Part shown: one piece after another, positions 1 through 8,944 of the stretch
Layout of the letters: each line of letters opens with the position of its first letter
Position numbering within the stretch: the first letter of the stretch is position 1
NCBI RefSeq assembly: GCF_001428545.1
Contig: NZ_LMHZ01000001.1
Span: 310,961-374,960, forward strand
Reading direction: 5' to 3'
From: Noviherbaspirillum sp. Root189
GTDB taxonomy: Bacteria > Pseudomonadota > Gammaproteobacteria > Burkholderiales > Burkholderiaceae_D
Length of the DNA stretch: 64,000 bases
Translations under genes and position numbers: made by a program
Notes under the pieces: generated by a model
Database searches by the model: none
What the model saw: the letters and a program-made list of their open reading frames with translations, nothing else
Told to the model about the DNA's origin: nothing

Positions 1-1
1 A

Positions 2-607
2 CAAGGCGCTCGCGCAGCATTTGCCTTATCGCGTCCGCCGGGGCACCATGCGGGCCCGGATTTCCTTGGCGGCTACTGCTTCATCAACAATGCCGCTGTC
101 GCCGCGCAGGCGTTCATTGACAGTGGCGCGTCACGCGTCGCCATCCTCGACGTCGACTACCACCACGGCAATGGCACGCAATCTATTTTTTACGAACGCG
201 CCGATGTGCTGTTCCAGTCCATCCATGGCGACCCAACAACGGAATACCCGTTCTACCTTGGTCACGCGGATGAAACCGGTGCGAGCGACGGCGTGGGCTT
301 CAATCAGAATTATCCGCTTGCTGCGGGCAGCAGCAATGCGCAATGGTTTGCCGCACTCGATGCCGCCTGCAAACGTATTGCGTCGTTTGCGCCGGATGCG
401 TTGGTGGTGTCATTAGGTGTCGATACCTACGTCGGCGATCCGATTTCCAAATTCAAGCTGGATGCGCCGGAGTATTTGCGCATGGGCAGCGAGCTTGCCG
501 GACTTGGATTGCCGACGCTGTTTGTCATGGAAGGCGGCTATGCAGTGCAAGAGATCGGTCTGAATGTCGCGCATGTGCTGCGCGGGTTCAGGGACCTTGC
601 TGGTTGA
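2..607 (+). CDS. Histone deacetylase-family amidohydrolase (acetylpolyamine amidohydrolase-like), 5' end missing
   Basis: The reading frame is open from the window edge, so the start lies upstream; 201 C-terminal residues are visible. Family signatures are clear: RPPGHHA near the beginning, GGYCFINNAA, the zinc/active-site block DVDYHHGNGT, SLGVDTY, and EGGY near the end. These belong to zinc-dependent deacetylases of the HDAC / acetoin utilisation / acetylpolyamine amidohydrolase superfamily, which remove acetyl groups from acetyl-lysine or acetylated polyamines in the cytoplasm. The bacterial-type GGYCFINNAA block and the family's usual length of about 340 residues suggest that roughly 140 residues lie upstream. 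The substrate cannot be told from this fragment. Family confidence is high; the acetylpolyamine assignment is inference. Confidence 0.88.
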   Translation, partial: QGARAAFALSRPPGHHAGPDFLGGYCFINNAAVAAQAFIDSGASRVAILDVDYHHGNGTQSIFYERADVLFQSIHGDPTTEYPFYLGHADETGASDGVGFNQNYPLAAGSSNAQWFAALDAACKRIASFAPDALVVSLGVDTYVGDPISKFKLDAPEYLRMGSELAGLGLPTLFVMEGGYAVQEIGLNVAHVLRGFRDLAG

Positions 608-794
608 GTGCGGTGCGGGTCGATAGACACTCTATAGACCCTGCACCTGGGATCTGAATGTCCTCACTGGGGGTGCGAACACTTCAGCGGGAAGAAGAAT
701 TTGTCGCGATCGGACTCGTGTGTGGCTTCTTCGCATTAGGACAAGAGTGCGCGCATCTGTTGCGCGCGCTCCGTCTGCGTTCTTATTCTCTGCT

Positions 795-1961
795 TTATTC
801 TCCCCCATACGCATACGTAAATTTGTTTCCGACTATGCGCCCCATCACGCGCGAACGCTGATCAAGACCGACGTGGTCTTTCGGGCTCATGGAAATCACG
901 CCCTGCGGCACCATCAGGTTCCTGGTATTTTCGATGGCCGTGCGCAACGCGGCTCGAAACTCCCGGGTGCCCGGCTTGGCGGTTTTAAGCGCCTGCGGCA
1001 CCGCATTCGCAATCAGCAGGTAAGCGCCCCAGGCATCTGCGGAAAATTGCGTCATCGTGTCGGGGCCATATGCGGCTTCATAGCGTTGCAGGAAGTCCAT
1101 CGCAGTCTTCTTGATGGGATTGGTGCTGGGCAGGGTCTTGGCGACCACGCCCGGGCCGGACGGGAAGAACGTCCCTTCCACATCTTTTCCGCCAACGCGC
1201 AGGAAGTCGAGCGTGCCGATACCATGCGTCTGGTAGATGCGGCCCTTATAGCCGCGCTCGACCAGGGTTTTTTGCGGCAATACCGCCGGCGTCGCCGAAC
1301 CGGCTACCAGGATGGCATCGGGCTGTGCCGACATCAGCTTCAGAATTTGCCCGGTGACGCTGGTATCGGTGCGCGCATAGCGCTCGCTCGCAACGACCTT
1401 GAGCTTGCGTAATTCGGCCAGCTTGGAAAACTCGCGCCACCATCCTTCGCCATAGGCATCCGCAAAGCCGATGAAGCCAACGGTCTTCACGCCATTGTCC
1501 GACATATGCTGGGTGATGATGGTCGCCATGTGCGAGTCGTTCTGCGGGATCTTGAATGCCCAGGCGCGCCTGGCATCCATTGGTTCGACGATCGCCGACG
1601 AGGCGGCCAGCGCAACCATGGGCGTTTCGGACTCGGCCGCAATATCGAGCATCGCCAGCGCGTTCGGTGTGGTGACCGGCCCCACCACCACATCGACTTT
1701 TTCCTCAGCGGTCAGCTTGCGCATGTTGCGGGTAGCGTTGGTCACATCCGAACCGTCGTCGAGAATGATGTATTCAGCCTTCTGCCCGGCAATTTCTTTT
1801 GGCCAGAGCAGCATCGCATTCTTGGTCGGGATGCCGATCGCAGCCGCCGGCCCGGTGGAGGAAATGGTGACGCCGACCTTGATCTGCGAGAAGGCCGGCG
1901 CGGCCAGCATGACAAAGGAAGCGCCAACAAGGGCGGGTAAGCGACGCAGGCAGAAGGACAT
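795..1961 (-). CDS. Periplasmic branched-chain amino acid-type ABC transporter substrate-binding protein (LivK family)
   Basis: This is a 388-residue protein with an N-terminal signal peptide ending near APAFSQ, followed by the type I periplasmic-binding-protein fold seen in LivJ/LivK. Typical blocks are KVGVTISSTGPAAAIG, LDDGSDVTNATRNMRKL, VVVGPVTTPNALAM and GFADAYGEGW. An AAGGA-type SD stands 8 bases before the ATG. Members bind amino acids, amides or small aromatic acids and deliver them to Liv-type permeases. No permease or ATPase genes flank it: the neighbours are a deacetylase and a DUF4214 lipoprotein. It is therefore an orphan that must dock to a transporter encoded elsewhere. The ligand is unknown. 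Confidence 0.85.
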   Translation of the reverse strand: MSFCLRRLPALVGASFVMLAAPAFSQIKVGVTISSTGPAAAIGIPTKNAMLLWPKEIAGQKAEYIILDDGSDVTNATRNMRKLTAEEKVDVVVGPVTTPNALAMLDIAAESETPMVALAASSAIVEPMDARRAWAFKIPQNDSHMATIITQHMSDNGVKTVGFIGFADAYGEGWWREFSKLAELRKLKVVASERYARTDTSVTGQILKLMSAQPDAILVAGSATPAVLPQKTLVERGYKGRIYQTHGIGTLDFLRVGGKDVEGTFFPSGPGVVAKTLPSTNPIKKTAMDFLQRYEAAYGPDTMTQFSADAWGAYLLIANAVPQALKTAKPGTREFRAALRTAIENTRNLMVPQGVISMSPKDHVGLDQRSRVMGRIVGNKFTYAYGGE

Positions 1962-2291
1962 GGATTTTCCTTGGTGGAGAAAGCTGAAATTATAGAACGG
2001 GACGGGTGGATACTTCCTGCGCAGAACAGGAAGCCGTCGCCAGACAGCTGCCGGACAATGGATGGCCGGAGAACGACATCATCATGGCGTTGACGATGTG
2101 ATTGACGCGACATGGATAGATGAAGAGTCAGATGATTGCCAACTAACTCAAATGCTCGGTCATTGCCCGGCGGAGAAGAAGAACTTGGCAGTAGCATGCA
2201 GCAATGCGTATTGCCGATCCGGCCGTAACGTGAAGATCTTGGGCCGATTGCAGCCCGTGGTCTTCACGTTATGCTTTGATGCTTTCTACAC
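1962..2291. other. Intergenic gap, no gene seen
   Basis: This 330-bp stretch separates the LivK-type gene, whose start faces it, from the end of the DUF4214 gene. I see no convincing coding frame. The only clear structure is the inverted repeat at 2226-2271, annotated separately. The right part should contain the 3' untranslated region of the DUF4214 gene; I could not pick a promoter. Confidence 0.5.
2226..2271 (-). terminator. Perfect 11-bp inverted repeat downstream of the DUF4214 gene
   Basis: The arms TAACGTGAAGA (2226-2236) and TCTTCACGTTA (2261-2271) are perfect complements. The 24-base loop holds a further GGGC/GCCC pairing, so a two-tier hairpin can form. It lies about 20 bases past the stop of the minus-strand gene ending at 2292. 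No U-tract follows on that strand, so it is either a non-canonical terminator / mRNA 3' end stabiliser or a regulatory palindrome. Confidence 0.4.
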
Positions 2292-3866
2292 TTATCGTGC
2301 CCGACTGTTCATGATGGTAATCATCGCGTTCATCATGTCACGGCAGGCGATGTAGCTCATTTCGCCCACGCAGGCATACCATTCTCCACTGAACCCGAGT
2401 GAGACAGGATAGAGCGACACATGTGCCGGAATATAGGTCTGCATGGTCTGTCTTACCCTGACTGGTTCGGACAACAGCATCTGCCGATAGGAAGCTTCGT
2501 CCATCTGCATCATCGTGACCAGCGGCTGCGGGTCCACGTACGGCAGGTCGCTCACTTGCAATGTCACTTGCGGACGGAATGAAGCAGGCGGTATGGGTCC
2601 GATCAGGCCGGGTTGCGGGTCGTTGTACAAGTTCCAGGTACGCGCCGGCATGACCGTGGTTTCCGACCCGCCTTGTCCTGGCGGTGCGCTGAAGGCCACG
2701 ATACGCGAGACCATGATGCCGTTCGGCATGGTCGTGGTATCGACATCCAGCCAGGCAAAGGTTTTGTCAGCCGAGATGTTGAATCTTGCAATCACCGGCG
2801 TATAGCTGGAGGGTGGCAGTAGTTCGACGTTTTCAATGCCGGTACCGCGCACTTCGAGTCGGAAACTGCCCCTGACCGCGGCGTCGTTCGCCGGCGCATT
2901 GACCAGGGCAGCCGTAAACGATGCCTGGCTAGGTGGGGAGGGGGGAACTTGTGTGGGAGGTGGCACAGAACCTGGCAAGGGCGGCGACCCCGAGGGATCC
3001 AGCGGCGGTGAACCTGCCGTCACCGGAATCCGGTCGATCGCCGCTTCAATGCCTTGCGGCGTTACCGCTGCGGCGATCTCCATTGTGCGCTGTATCGATA
3101 GCTCGGGCGTGTTGTAGTTCAGCCCTTGCTGGACCGCAAAATAATGCCCTACCGTATATTTGTTGTTCAACAGAGCCGGCACCCAACCCCAGGTTGGATC
3201 ATTCTGGAAGCTATGTGCGGAGTCAAGCATGCTGCGAATCAGCGTGCCCCTGCTGGCTGCACCGCTCGTAATACGTCCTGCCCAGAATTGCACGTCTTCT
3301 TCGGGTGGCGCGGTGTCTCCACTCCGCCCCAGCACATTCTTGTAAATGATCCGGACAAATTCCGATGGTGTCATGTTGACCGCATAACCGGTCAGTGACG
3401 GGTACTGGATGGCGGCGTTGTAAAAGTCTTCTGAAATCTGGTCGATGTTTTGGCCAGCTTTAAGGCGGTCTATCCAGAACTCAAGGCCATCGGCTTCCGG
3501 GATCCGGTTAAAGAATGCGACATAGAGTTCGATCAGTGTCTTGAGCGCGTTGGCATCGATGCTCTGTGCCTGCGCAGCCATCGCTGTATTCACGGTGACA
3601 TCGGTAAATTGCAGCCGCTGTGCGCCTGCATTGAGATTGGTGGTGCCATCCGCTCCCGCATTGTCGATCACTGCGTACCCGCTTGCACTCTTGACGATGG
3701 TGTAGTTGGCGCGCTCGCCAGAAAACACTGCTTTGTTTCCGACGACGGTAGCTGCTGCCAGCTTCGTACCGGACGTCATCGCCGATGTTGTTTCACCGCT
3801 CCCGCCACAGGCTGTAAGCAGCACGCATGCCGATGTAACGGCATACCTCTGTAAGACCGATTTCAT
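2292..3866 (-). CDS. DUF4214 domain-containing lipoprotein
   Basis: This 524-residue protein has a lipoprotein signal with lipobox LLTAC and a following GGSGE linker, so it is probably anchored in the outer or inner membrane. Residues about 95-260 match the DUF4214 pattern: IELYVAFFNRIPEADGLEFW, then SEFVRIIYKNVLGRSG. The second half begins with a Pro-rich linker (PPLDPSGSPPLPGSVPPP) and leads into a beta-rich C-terminal domain I do not recognise. DUF4214 domains are common in surface-layer and large secreted proteins, but no function is established. A GGGGTGAC SD-like stretch precedes the ATG. It appears to be a single-gene unit. Confidence 0.8.
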   Translation of the reverse strand: MKSVLQRYAVTSACVLLTACGGSGETTSAMTSGTKLAAATVVGNKAVFSGERANYTIVKSASGYAVIDNAGADGTTNLNAGAQRLQFTDVTVNTAMAAQAQSIDANALKTLIELYVAFFNRIPEADGLEFWIDRLKAGQNIDQISEDFYNAAIQYPSLTGYAVNMTPSEFVRIIYKNVLGRSGDTAPPEEDVQFWAGRITSGAASRGTLIRSMLDSAHSFQNDPTWGWVPALLNNKYTVGHYFAVQQGLNYNTPELSIQRTMEIAAAVTPQGIEAAIDRIPVTAGSPPLDPSGSPPLPGSVPPPTQVPPSPPSQASFTAALVNAPANDAAVRGSFRLEVRGTGIENVELLPPSSYTPVIARFNISADKTFAWLDVDTTTMPNGIMVSRIVAFSAPPGQGGSETTVMPARTWNLYNDPQPGLIGPIPPASFRPQVTLQVSDLPYVDPQPLVTMMQMDEASYRQMLLSEPVRVRQTMQTYIPAHVSLYPVSLGFSGEWYACVGEMSYIACRDMMNAMITIMNSRAR

Positions 3867-4069
3867 TTGTCACCCCAACGCTGTTTGTGCTGATGACGCT
3901 GACCGCGTCAATGTTCCTGACCCACCATGGGCCTTGATTTAAGAGCCGGCGCCAGAGGGCACGGTTCCCGGCAAGGGCACAGCGGATTTGATTTCTGTTA
4001 ATGATGATGCGGGGACAGCTGCGGGTGCGGCAAGGCAGAAAAGAGAAATCACCTCATTTTTTAAACGAT

Positions 4070-4097
4070 AAAAAACCGCCGGCGTACTGCCGGCGGT
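4070..4097 (-). terminator. Rho-independent terminator of the Ser/Thr-rich protein gene
   Basis: CCGCCGGC (4076-4083) and GCCGGCGG (4089-4096) form a perfect stem around GTACT. On the minus strand the hairpin is followed by a run of five or six U residues. It lies about 60 bases after the stop at 4158, as expected for an intrinsic terminator. Confidence 0.85.
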
Positions 4098-4157
4098 CGG
4101 AGCCATACAGGGAGGAGGTTGCAGAATGACGCTGCCACGCCCTCCGACAGCACAGGC

Positions 4158-4865
4158 TTACTTGCTGGTGCTGCCTGTCGTTCCTGTACTACTTGAAGGA
4201 GTAGTGGTGCTCGAAGGGCTGGAGCTTGACGGTGTCGTGCTGCCGGAGCTGCTGCTACCCGACGAATCGGTGGCGCTGGAGCCGGTGGACGAGCCGGTCG
4301 TCGAGCTTCCAGAACCCGATGTGCCCGACGTGCTGCTATCGGTACCGGTTGTGCCCGATCCGGACGAACCCGTCGAGCCGTAGCTTGGCATCGGCGGAAC
4401 ACTCAGACCGGAACTTGAGCCAGAGCTGCTGGTATCGGTGGAGCTACCCGAACCGCTCGAACCGGAAGTGCCCGACGTCCCGGACGTCCCGGATGTACCT
4501 GCCGTACCGGAAGTGCCCGATGTGTCCGAGGTGCCGGATGTACTTGAGCTGCCAGGCGTTGTCGTAGAAGTGGTCGTGCTGGGACTGGTGGTGCTCGTAC
4601 CTGACGAACCGCTGCTGCTGGTATCGGAAGACCCGGACGAACCCGAGGTGCTGCTCTTCGGCGTGTCCACCGTTGTCGTCGTGGTTGTCACCGGGGCTGA
4701 TGTTCCGCTGCCCGACGCGCCGCTGCTGGAGGTTCCCGCACCCGACGAAGTGGTGTCAGCCTTGGAAGGATCGGTAGTGACGGTAGTCGTGGTGGTGGTT
4801 TGTCCGAAGGCCATGGTCGCTGTGCCGATCAGCGAAATAAAAATGGCAATAGGTAACTTCTTCAT
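4158..4865 (-). CDS. Low-complexity Ser/Thr/Gly-rich secreted protein
   Basis: This is a 235-residue protein with a normal signal peptide (MKKLPIAIFISLIGTATMAFG) and a strong AAGGAG SD six bases before the ATG. Nearly everything after residue 22 is Ser, Thr, Gly and short TTTTTT or TSGTSG runs, with scattered Asp and Pro. No globular domain can be recognised. Its own terminator follows, so it looks like a real monocistronic gene. Such proteins are often cell-surface or periplasmic linkers, but no function can be assigned. The opposite strand also has an open frame (4438-4884) rich in Pro, Glu and Val; the signal peptide, SD and terminator all support the minus strand. Confidence 0.72.
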   Translation of the reverse strand: MKKLPIAIFISLIGTATMAFGQTTTTTTVTTDPSKADTTSSGAGTSSSGASGSGTSAPVTTTTTTVDTPKSSTSGSSGSSDTSSSGSSGTSTTSPSTTTSTTTPGSSSTSGTSDTSGTSGTAGTSGTSGTSGTSGSSGSGSSTDTSSSGSSSGLSVPPMPSYGSTGSSGSGTTGTDSSTSGTSGSGSSTTGSSTGSSATDSSGSSSSGSTTPSSSSPSSTTTPSSSTGTTGSTSK

Positions 4866-5155
4866 GCTCGCTCCTTGTTTTTAACAATGAATTCTTCAGA
4901 AACTGCCGAAGGCAAGCCGGCCAGGACGGGATCGGAATGTTTCGCGCTCCGAGTCGAGTCATGGCAGGTTCTTTGTTTAGACCTTATTTGGTTGACAGGT
5001 TCGCATCATTGTTGGTGCGCCGCGGAAAAGTCGATGGTCTTGCCAAAATACATAACCAGCACATCGCCAGCGATATGTTCGATGAGCAATCGCTTATGTG
5101 CAGTGAAGAAATTAGCGACGTCGCTCAAGTTGCTGCATGCTCATCATCAGCTTGG

Positions 5156-5536
5156 TCATTCTTCGCGTTCGCGGCTTTGCTGCTTGAGTTGCGTGTATTT
5201 GGTCGACGAGCCGTAAGAGGCCTCCACCGGGTATTTTTCTGCATTCTTGCGGATCTTGTCTTCGGCGGCCTGCAACAGATCGATCCCGCTTTCACCGGCA
5301 ATCAGCAAGAGGTAGAGCAGCACATCCGCGCATTCGTCGCGCAGCTGATCATGGAAATGCGGGTCGGATGCGAGTCGCCTGAGATCGTCATTCGATTTCC
5401 ACTGGGTCAGCTCCAGCAGTTCGGCCGCTTCAAGATTAAGGGAAATGATCAGGTCCTTCAGCGTATGGAATTGTCGCCAATTGCGTTCGTCACGAAAGCG
5501 ATTGAGCTGTTGATGGATTGCGTCGAGGTCGGCCAT
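5156..5536 (-). CDS. MazG-like nucleotide pyrophosphohydrolase (RS21-C6 / dCTP pyrophosphatase type)
   Basis: The 126-residue protein starts at MADLDAIHQQLNRFRDERNW. The frame extends upstream to 5698, but the ATG at 5536 has an AGGA SD about ten bases before it and begins exactly where family members begin. The all-alpha NTP-PPase signature is visible: LNLEAAELLELTQW (E-x2-E) and ECADVLLYLLLIAG (E-x2-D), which coordinate magnesium. These enzymes hydrolyse non-canonical or excess dNTPs to the monophosphate and pyrophosphate, cleaning the nucleotide pool in the cytoplasm. The C-terminal tail is rich in Lys, Gln and Arg. It diverges from the DadA-like gene across a spacer with tandem repeats. 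Confidence 0.85.
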   Translation of the reverse strand: MADLDAIHQQLNRFRDERNWRQFHTLKDLIISLNLEAAELLELTQWKSNDDLRRLASDPHFHDQLRDECADVLLYLLLIAGESGIDLLQAAEDKIRKNAEKYPVEASYGSSTKYTQLKQQSREREE

Positions 5537-5582
5537 GTTATCTGTCCTGCGGTTGTCGTTGTCGCCAGTGTGCCTTGCTTCG

Positions 5583-5609
5583 GCCAGTGCTGCCAGTGCT
5601 GCCAGTGGC
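5583..5609. repeat. Three tandem 9-bp repeats in a divergent intergenic region
   Basis: GCCAGTGCT occurs at 5583-5591 and 5592-5600, and GCCAGTGGC at 5601-5609; a further GCCAGTGTG sits about 20 bases to the left. The array lies between the starts of the MazG-like and DadA-like genes. It could be a binding array or simple slippage. Confidence 0.6.
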
Positions 5610-5680
5610 AACGAGCGATAAAAAGCAGCGGCAGGCAGCAGCCGAAAGCAACATCGCGCCAGACGCGATAGCATTGCCGG

Positions 5681-6958
5681 ATGGAGAATACTCAACACAC
5701 GGCGGCAGCCACCGGTAGCGGCGTTATTGTCATTGGCGCAGGTATCGTCGGCCTCTGCACTGCCTATGCCTTACGCAAAAAGGGAATGACTGTTACCGTC
5801 ATCGATCCTGAAGAGCCCGGCACGCAATGCTCATACGGCAATGCCGGTGCCATCTCTTTCGGCTCGGTAGCGCCGCTGGCCATGCCCGGCGTCATGAAGA
5901 ATGCAGTCGCCATGCTGCTCGATGCCGATAGTCCTCTGCATGTTCCCTTTCGCTACTGGATGCACGCGGCGCCATGGCTGAGCCGTTTCGTTGCCTCGGC
6001 GACGCCGCAGCGGGTCGAGCAGATCGCTTCGGCATTACAGCAATTGTTTGCCGGGGCAATGGACAACCACCGGGCGCTTGCACAGGAAATCGGCTGCCCG
6101 CAACGCGTTGTGCAAACCGGGCAGCTTCACCTGTACCGGGATGCGAATGCGCTGGCAAAGGACACCGGTTCATGGCAATTGCGAGAGCGCCACGGTGTAC
6201 GTACTGAACGCCTGGATGCCGATGGCATCCGTGCGCTGGAACCAGCGCTCAGTCCGGCTTATCGCACTGCCGTCTTCATGCCTGAGCAGGGGGCGGTGAC
6301 TGAACCATTCCTGTATGCGGAAGCGGTCGCCGCTGCATTCCGCGAGCGCGGTGGCGTCATTCTTCGTGACCGCGTAATGGGGCTGGCAAAAACGGCGGGT
6401 CAATCAGCCGGCTGGCGGGTGCAGGGAACGCAACAGGCGTATCAGACCCAGCATGTCGTGGTGGCCGCGGGTGCCTGGTCGGCGGCGCTGCTGCGCCCGC
6501 TAGGCTGGCGTGTGCCACTCGAAAGCCAGCGTGGATATCACCTGCACGTCGCGGAGCCGCAGATCTCGATCTCGCGCCCTCTGGTGTTTGCTGATCGCAA
6601 GGTATTCGTGGTGCCGATGGAAACCGGACTGCGCATTTCCGGCACCGTCGAGTTTGGCGGCCTCAGGATGCGGCCGACCTGGCGACGCGCCGACCTCCTC
6701 GGCGTGGCGGCGAAGGAGGGCTTGCCGGCGTTGCGGCTGGCGCCACAGGCATCGCGGTGGATGGGGCATCGGCCCTGCCTGCCAGATTCCTTGCCGGTGC
6801 TCGGGCCGGTGCCGCGCAGTCCGGGGCTGTGGTGCGCATTCGGACACGGGCATCTCGGTGTGACAGGCTCAGTGAATACTGCGCAATGGATCGCATCGGC
6901 GATAGCAGGAGCAATGGATATGGCGAAGTTCGAGGCGTTCAGTATCGCGAGGTTTTGA
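5681..6958 (+). CDS. FAD-dependent D-amino-acid dehydrogenase-like oxidoreductase (DadA family)
   Basis: This 425-residue protein is in the DAO superfamily. The N-terminal Rossmann motif VIVIGAGIVGLCTAYAL (residues about 15-31) binds the FAD adenosine. It is followed by TVIDPEEPGTQCSYGNAGAISFG, characteristic of DadA-like D-amino-acid dehydrogenases, and a C-terminal FAD-contact block near GHGHLGVTGS. Relatives deaminate D-amino acids (or other secondary or primary amines) oxidatively, feeding electrons to the respiratory chain at the inner membrane. No partner alanine racemase (dadX) or Lrp-type regulator is adjacent, so the substrate is open. The gene converges with a downstream lipoprotein hydrolase. 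The start at 5681 gives a short unstructured leader before the FAD motif. Confidence 0.85.
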   Translation: MENTQHTAAATGSGVIVIGAGIVGLCTAYALRKKGMTVTVIDPEEPGTQCSYGNAGAISFGSVAPLAMPGVMKNAVAMLLDADSPLHVPFRYWMHAAPWLSRFVASATPQRVEQIASALQQLFAGAMDNHRALAQEIGCPQRVVQTGQLHLYRDANALAKDTGSWQLRERHGVRTERLDADGIRALEPALSPAYRTAVFMPEQGAVTEPFLYAEAVAAAFRERGGVILRDRVMGLAKTAGQSAGWRVQGTQQAYQTQHVVVAAGAWSAALLRPLGWRVPLESQRGYHLHVAEPQISISRPLVFADRKVFVVPMETGLRISGTVEFGGLRMRPTWRRADLLGVAAKEGLPALRLAPQASRWMGHRPCLPDSLPVLGPVPRSPGLWCAFGHGHLGVTGSVNTAQWIASAIAGAMDMAKFEAFSIARF

Positions 6959-7035
6959 TTGGCCGGATTGGTGGGAAAACGACACGGGTCTAAATTCACA
7001 GGCATCGCTCTGACCGTAAAAGCAGGTCAAACAGT

Positions 7036-7968
7036 TCAGGCAGGCTGCGGCGCCCAGCCAAACAAGTCCTTGAACGCCTTCCGGTATTGCGATGCGCCCA
7101 GCCGCATGCTGTTGTTATGCGTACCGCCTTCCACCAGCAACAGGCGCTTCTTGCCTGGCGCGGCCTCATACAATTTTTCACTGAAGCGTGACGGCACGTA
7201 ACGGTCGTCGGAACCATGGACGATCAGCACCGGGAGATAGACGGCGGATATCTTGTTCACCGAATCGAATTTCTGCGATAGCAGCAATTGCAAGGGTAGC
7301 CATGGATAGGTCAGCGAGCGCGCAATGTCGACCAGCGAGGTAAATGAGGATTCGACGATCAGGCCATGCGCGGCGGGCAGTGAAGAAACGCCTGTTTTCT
7401 TGCTATGTTTGCCATGCAGACTGGCCGCGAGATCGATGGCCACTGCACCACCGAGCGAATGGCCATAGATGAAACGCTTTCCTGCATCGGGCTGCAAGGT
7501 GGTCAGGTGCTGCCATGCGACTTGCGCGTCTTCATACACCGTTTTTTCGGAAGGCAGGTCGCCGTCGCTTTTTCCAAAGCCGCGATAGTCGATGGCGAGC
7601 ACGGAAAAGCCGAACGCATGCAGTTGCTCGATGCGAAACAACTGACCGGTGAGGTTCCAGCGTGCGCCATGCAGGTATAGCACTGCCGGTGCATTCGGAT
7701 TGGGTGACGGCCACCACCAGGTATTGACATGCTGCGCCTTGCCATCGACCTGCACCGGAAGCGTTGCTTCGACGATGTCGTCGGGCATGCCGCTATACCA
7801 GCTCGCCGTGCCGGGCTCGACACGAAACGTCAGTTCACGCTCCTTCTGGGCAAGCTGACCGCAGCCGGCAGCGGCGAGGACCGAAACGATACTGGAGACC
7901 GCCACGATGGATACGCCGCGGCGGCGAATAAGTTGTGCAAATGCGGAAGAGAAAAACTTGAAGGCCAT
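7036..7968 (-). CDS. Alpha/beta hydrolase lipoprotein
   Basis: This 310-residue protein has an N-terminal hydrophobic segment ending in a lipobox-like AAAGC at about residue 36, so it is probably lipid-anchored. The alpha/beta-hydrolase core shows AVLYLHGARWN (oxyanion region), LAIDYRGFGKSDG, the nucleophile elbow GHSLGG, the acid region VHGSDDRYVP and the His region VEGGTHNN. Ser, Asp and His are thus all present, so it should be catalytically competent. This group includes serine aminopeptidase and BEM46-like hydrolases; the substrate is unknown. There is no clear SD in front of the ATG, so the exact start is less certain than the identity. Confidence 0.82.
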   Translation of the reverse strand: MAFKFFSSAFAQLIRRRGVSIVAVSSIVSVLAAAGCGQLAQKERELTFRVEPGTASWYSGMPDDIVEATLPVQVDGKAQHVNTWWWPSPNPNAPAVLYLHGARWNLTGQLFRIEQLHAFGFSVLAIDYRGFGKSDGDLPSEKTVYEDAQVAWQHLTTLQPDAGKRFIYGHSLGGAVAIDLAASLHGKHSKKTGVSSLPAAHGLIVESSFTSLVDIARSLTYPWLPLQLLLSQKFDSVNKISAVYLPVLIVHGSDDRYVPSRFSEKLYEAAPGKKRLLLVEGGTHNNSMRLGASQYRKAFKDLFGWAPQPA

Positions 7969-8182
7969 GAGCAGGAATGAATGATAACAATCGTGGCGGG
8001 TAAATGAACCGCAGTGTGAGTCAATAACAGCCTGCGCATCCTATCCGTACGTAGCACCGTGTCCGATGGAAACGATGTGCCAGGATAAGACTTTACGTTT
8101 GGCAAAACGTTCGCCCCGGACAGTAGGTAAAGCCATCCGGTGCAAAAGCGAGGCTGCATCTGTAGCACTTGTACTGAGCCTG

Positions 8183-8686
8183 TCAATCGTGCTGGTGATC
8201 GCTTGATTGATCGTGCGGATGCTTGTGGATCGGGTCGACCCAGTGCACTTCTTGCGGCGTCTCGACCGCGGCAATATCGAGATTGATCACCACGGCTTCA
8301 TTGTCGCTGCGGACCAATACGCACTCCAGCGGCTCAGCCTCGCTCGCGTTGATTTCCTGATGCGGCACATAAGGCGGAACGTAGATGAAATCGCCCGGAC
8401 CGGCTTCTGCGGTGAACTCCAGTGCATTACCCCAGCGCATGCGCGCATGGCCACGCACGACATAGATCACGCTTTCCAGTGCACCGTGATGATGCGCACC
8501 GGTTTTGGCGTTTGGATGGATGGTCACCGTCCCAGCCCACAGTTTTTGCGCGCCGACACGGGCATAGTTAATTGCGGCGGCGCGGTTCATGCCGGGCGTC
8601 TGCGGTGTGTTGGTGTCGAGGTTGTCGCCTTTGACCACCCGCACGCCGTTGTCGCGCCAATCCGGCTGGCTTGTCGTTTCGCTCAT
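8183..8686 (-). CDS. Cupin-domain protein
   Basis: The start is placed at MSETTSQPDW because a GGAGG sits six bases upstream; the frame itself runs open to 8797. The 167-residue product carries a single cupin barrel. Metal ligands are visible in GAHHHGALESVIYVVRG (His, His, Glu) and in VPPYVPHQEIN (His). The tail is unusually His-rich (HKHPHDQSSDHQHD) and could bind additional metal. Small cupins act as isomerases, dioxygenases or sensors, and the sequence does not say which. It is a lone gene on the minus strand, divergent from the GST gene. Confidence 0.8.
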   Translation of the reverse strand: MSETTSQPDWRDNGVRVVKGDNLDTNTPQTPGMNRAAAINYARVGAQKLWAGTVTIHPNAKTGAHHHGALESVIYVVRGHARMRWGNALEFTAEAGPGDFIYVPPYVPHQEINASEAEPLECVLVRSDNEAVVINLDIAAVETPQEVHWVDPIHKHPHDQSSDHQHD

Positions 8687-8944
8687 GGCATCCTCCATTG
8701 GGAATCCACATGATACGACGGTGCCCTGCATCCTGCAGGACTGTTCCCTGCGACCTTGCAACGCGCGTTCCTCCGGGTGTCCAGTGCTGTTATTCATCGT
8801 CCACTCACTGCCTGTCGGCGCATGTCATGGCGCGAATACAGGGGCAAAAGATTTTCCATGCATAAACAAGCTTGCGCTTCCTCATGAGGATGAAGGTTTT
8901 TCAATAGAATGAAATCAGACGAATGACATGAAAGGACATCACAC

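Noticed and set aside
4438-4884. Pro/Glu/Val-rich plus-strand frame opposite the Ser/Thr protein
   Set aside because: The minus strand has the signal peptide, SD and terminator; the plus frame has none and mirrors the repeats.
4937-5671. Plus-strand frame of 244 codons
   Set aside because: It runs antisense to the MazG-like gene, whose metal-binding motifs are intact, and has no domain.
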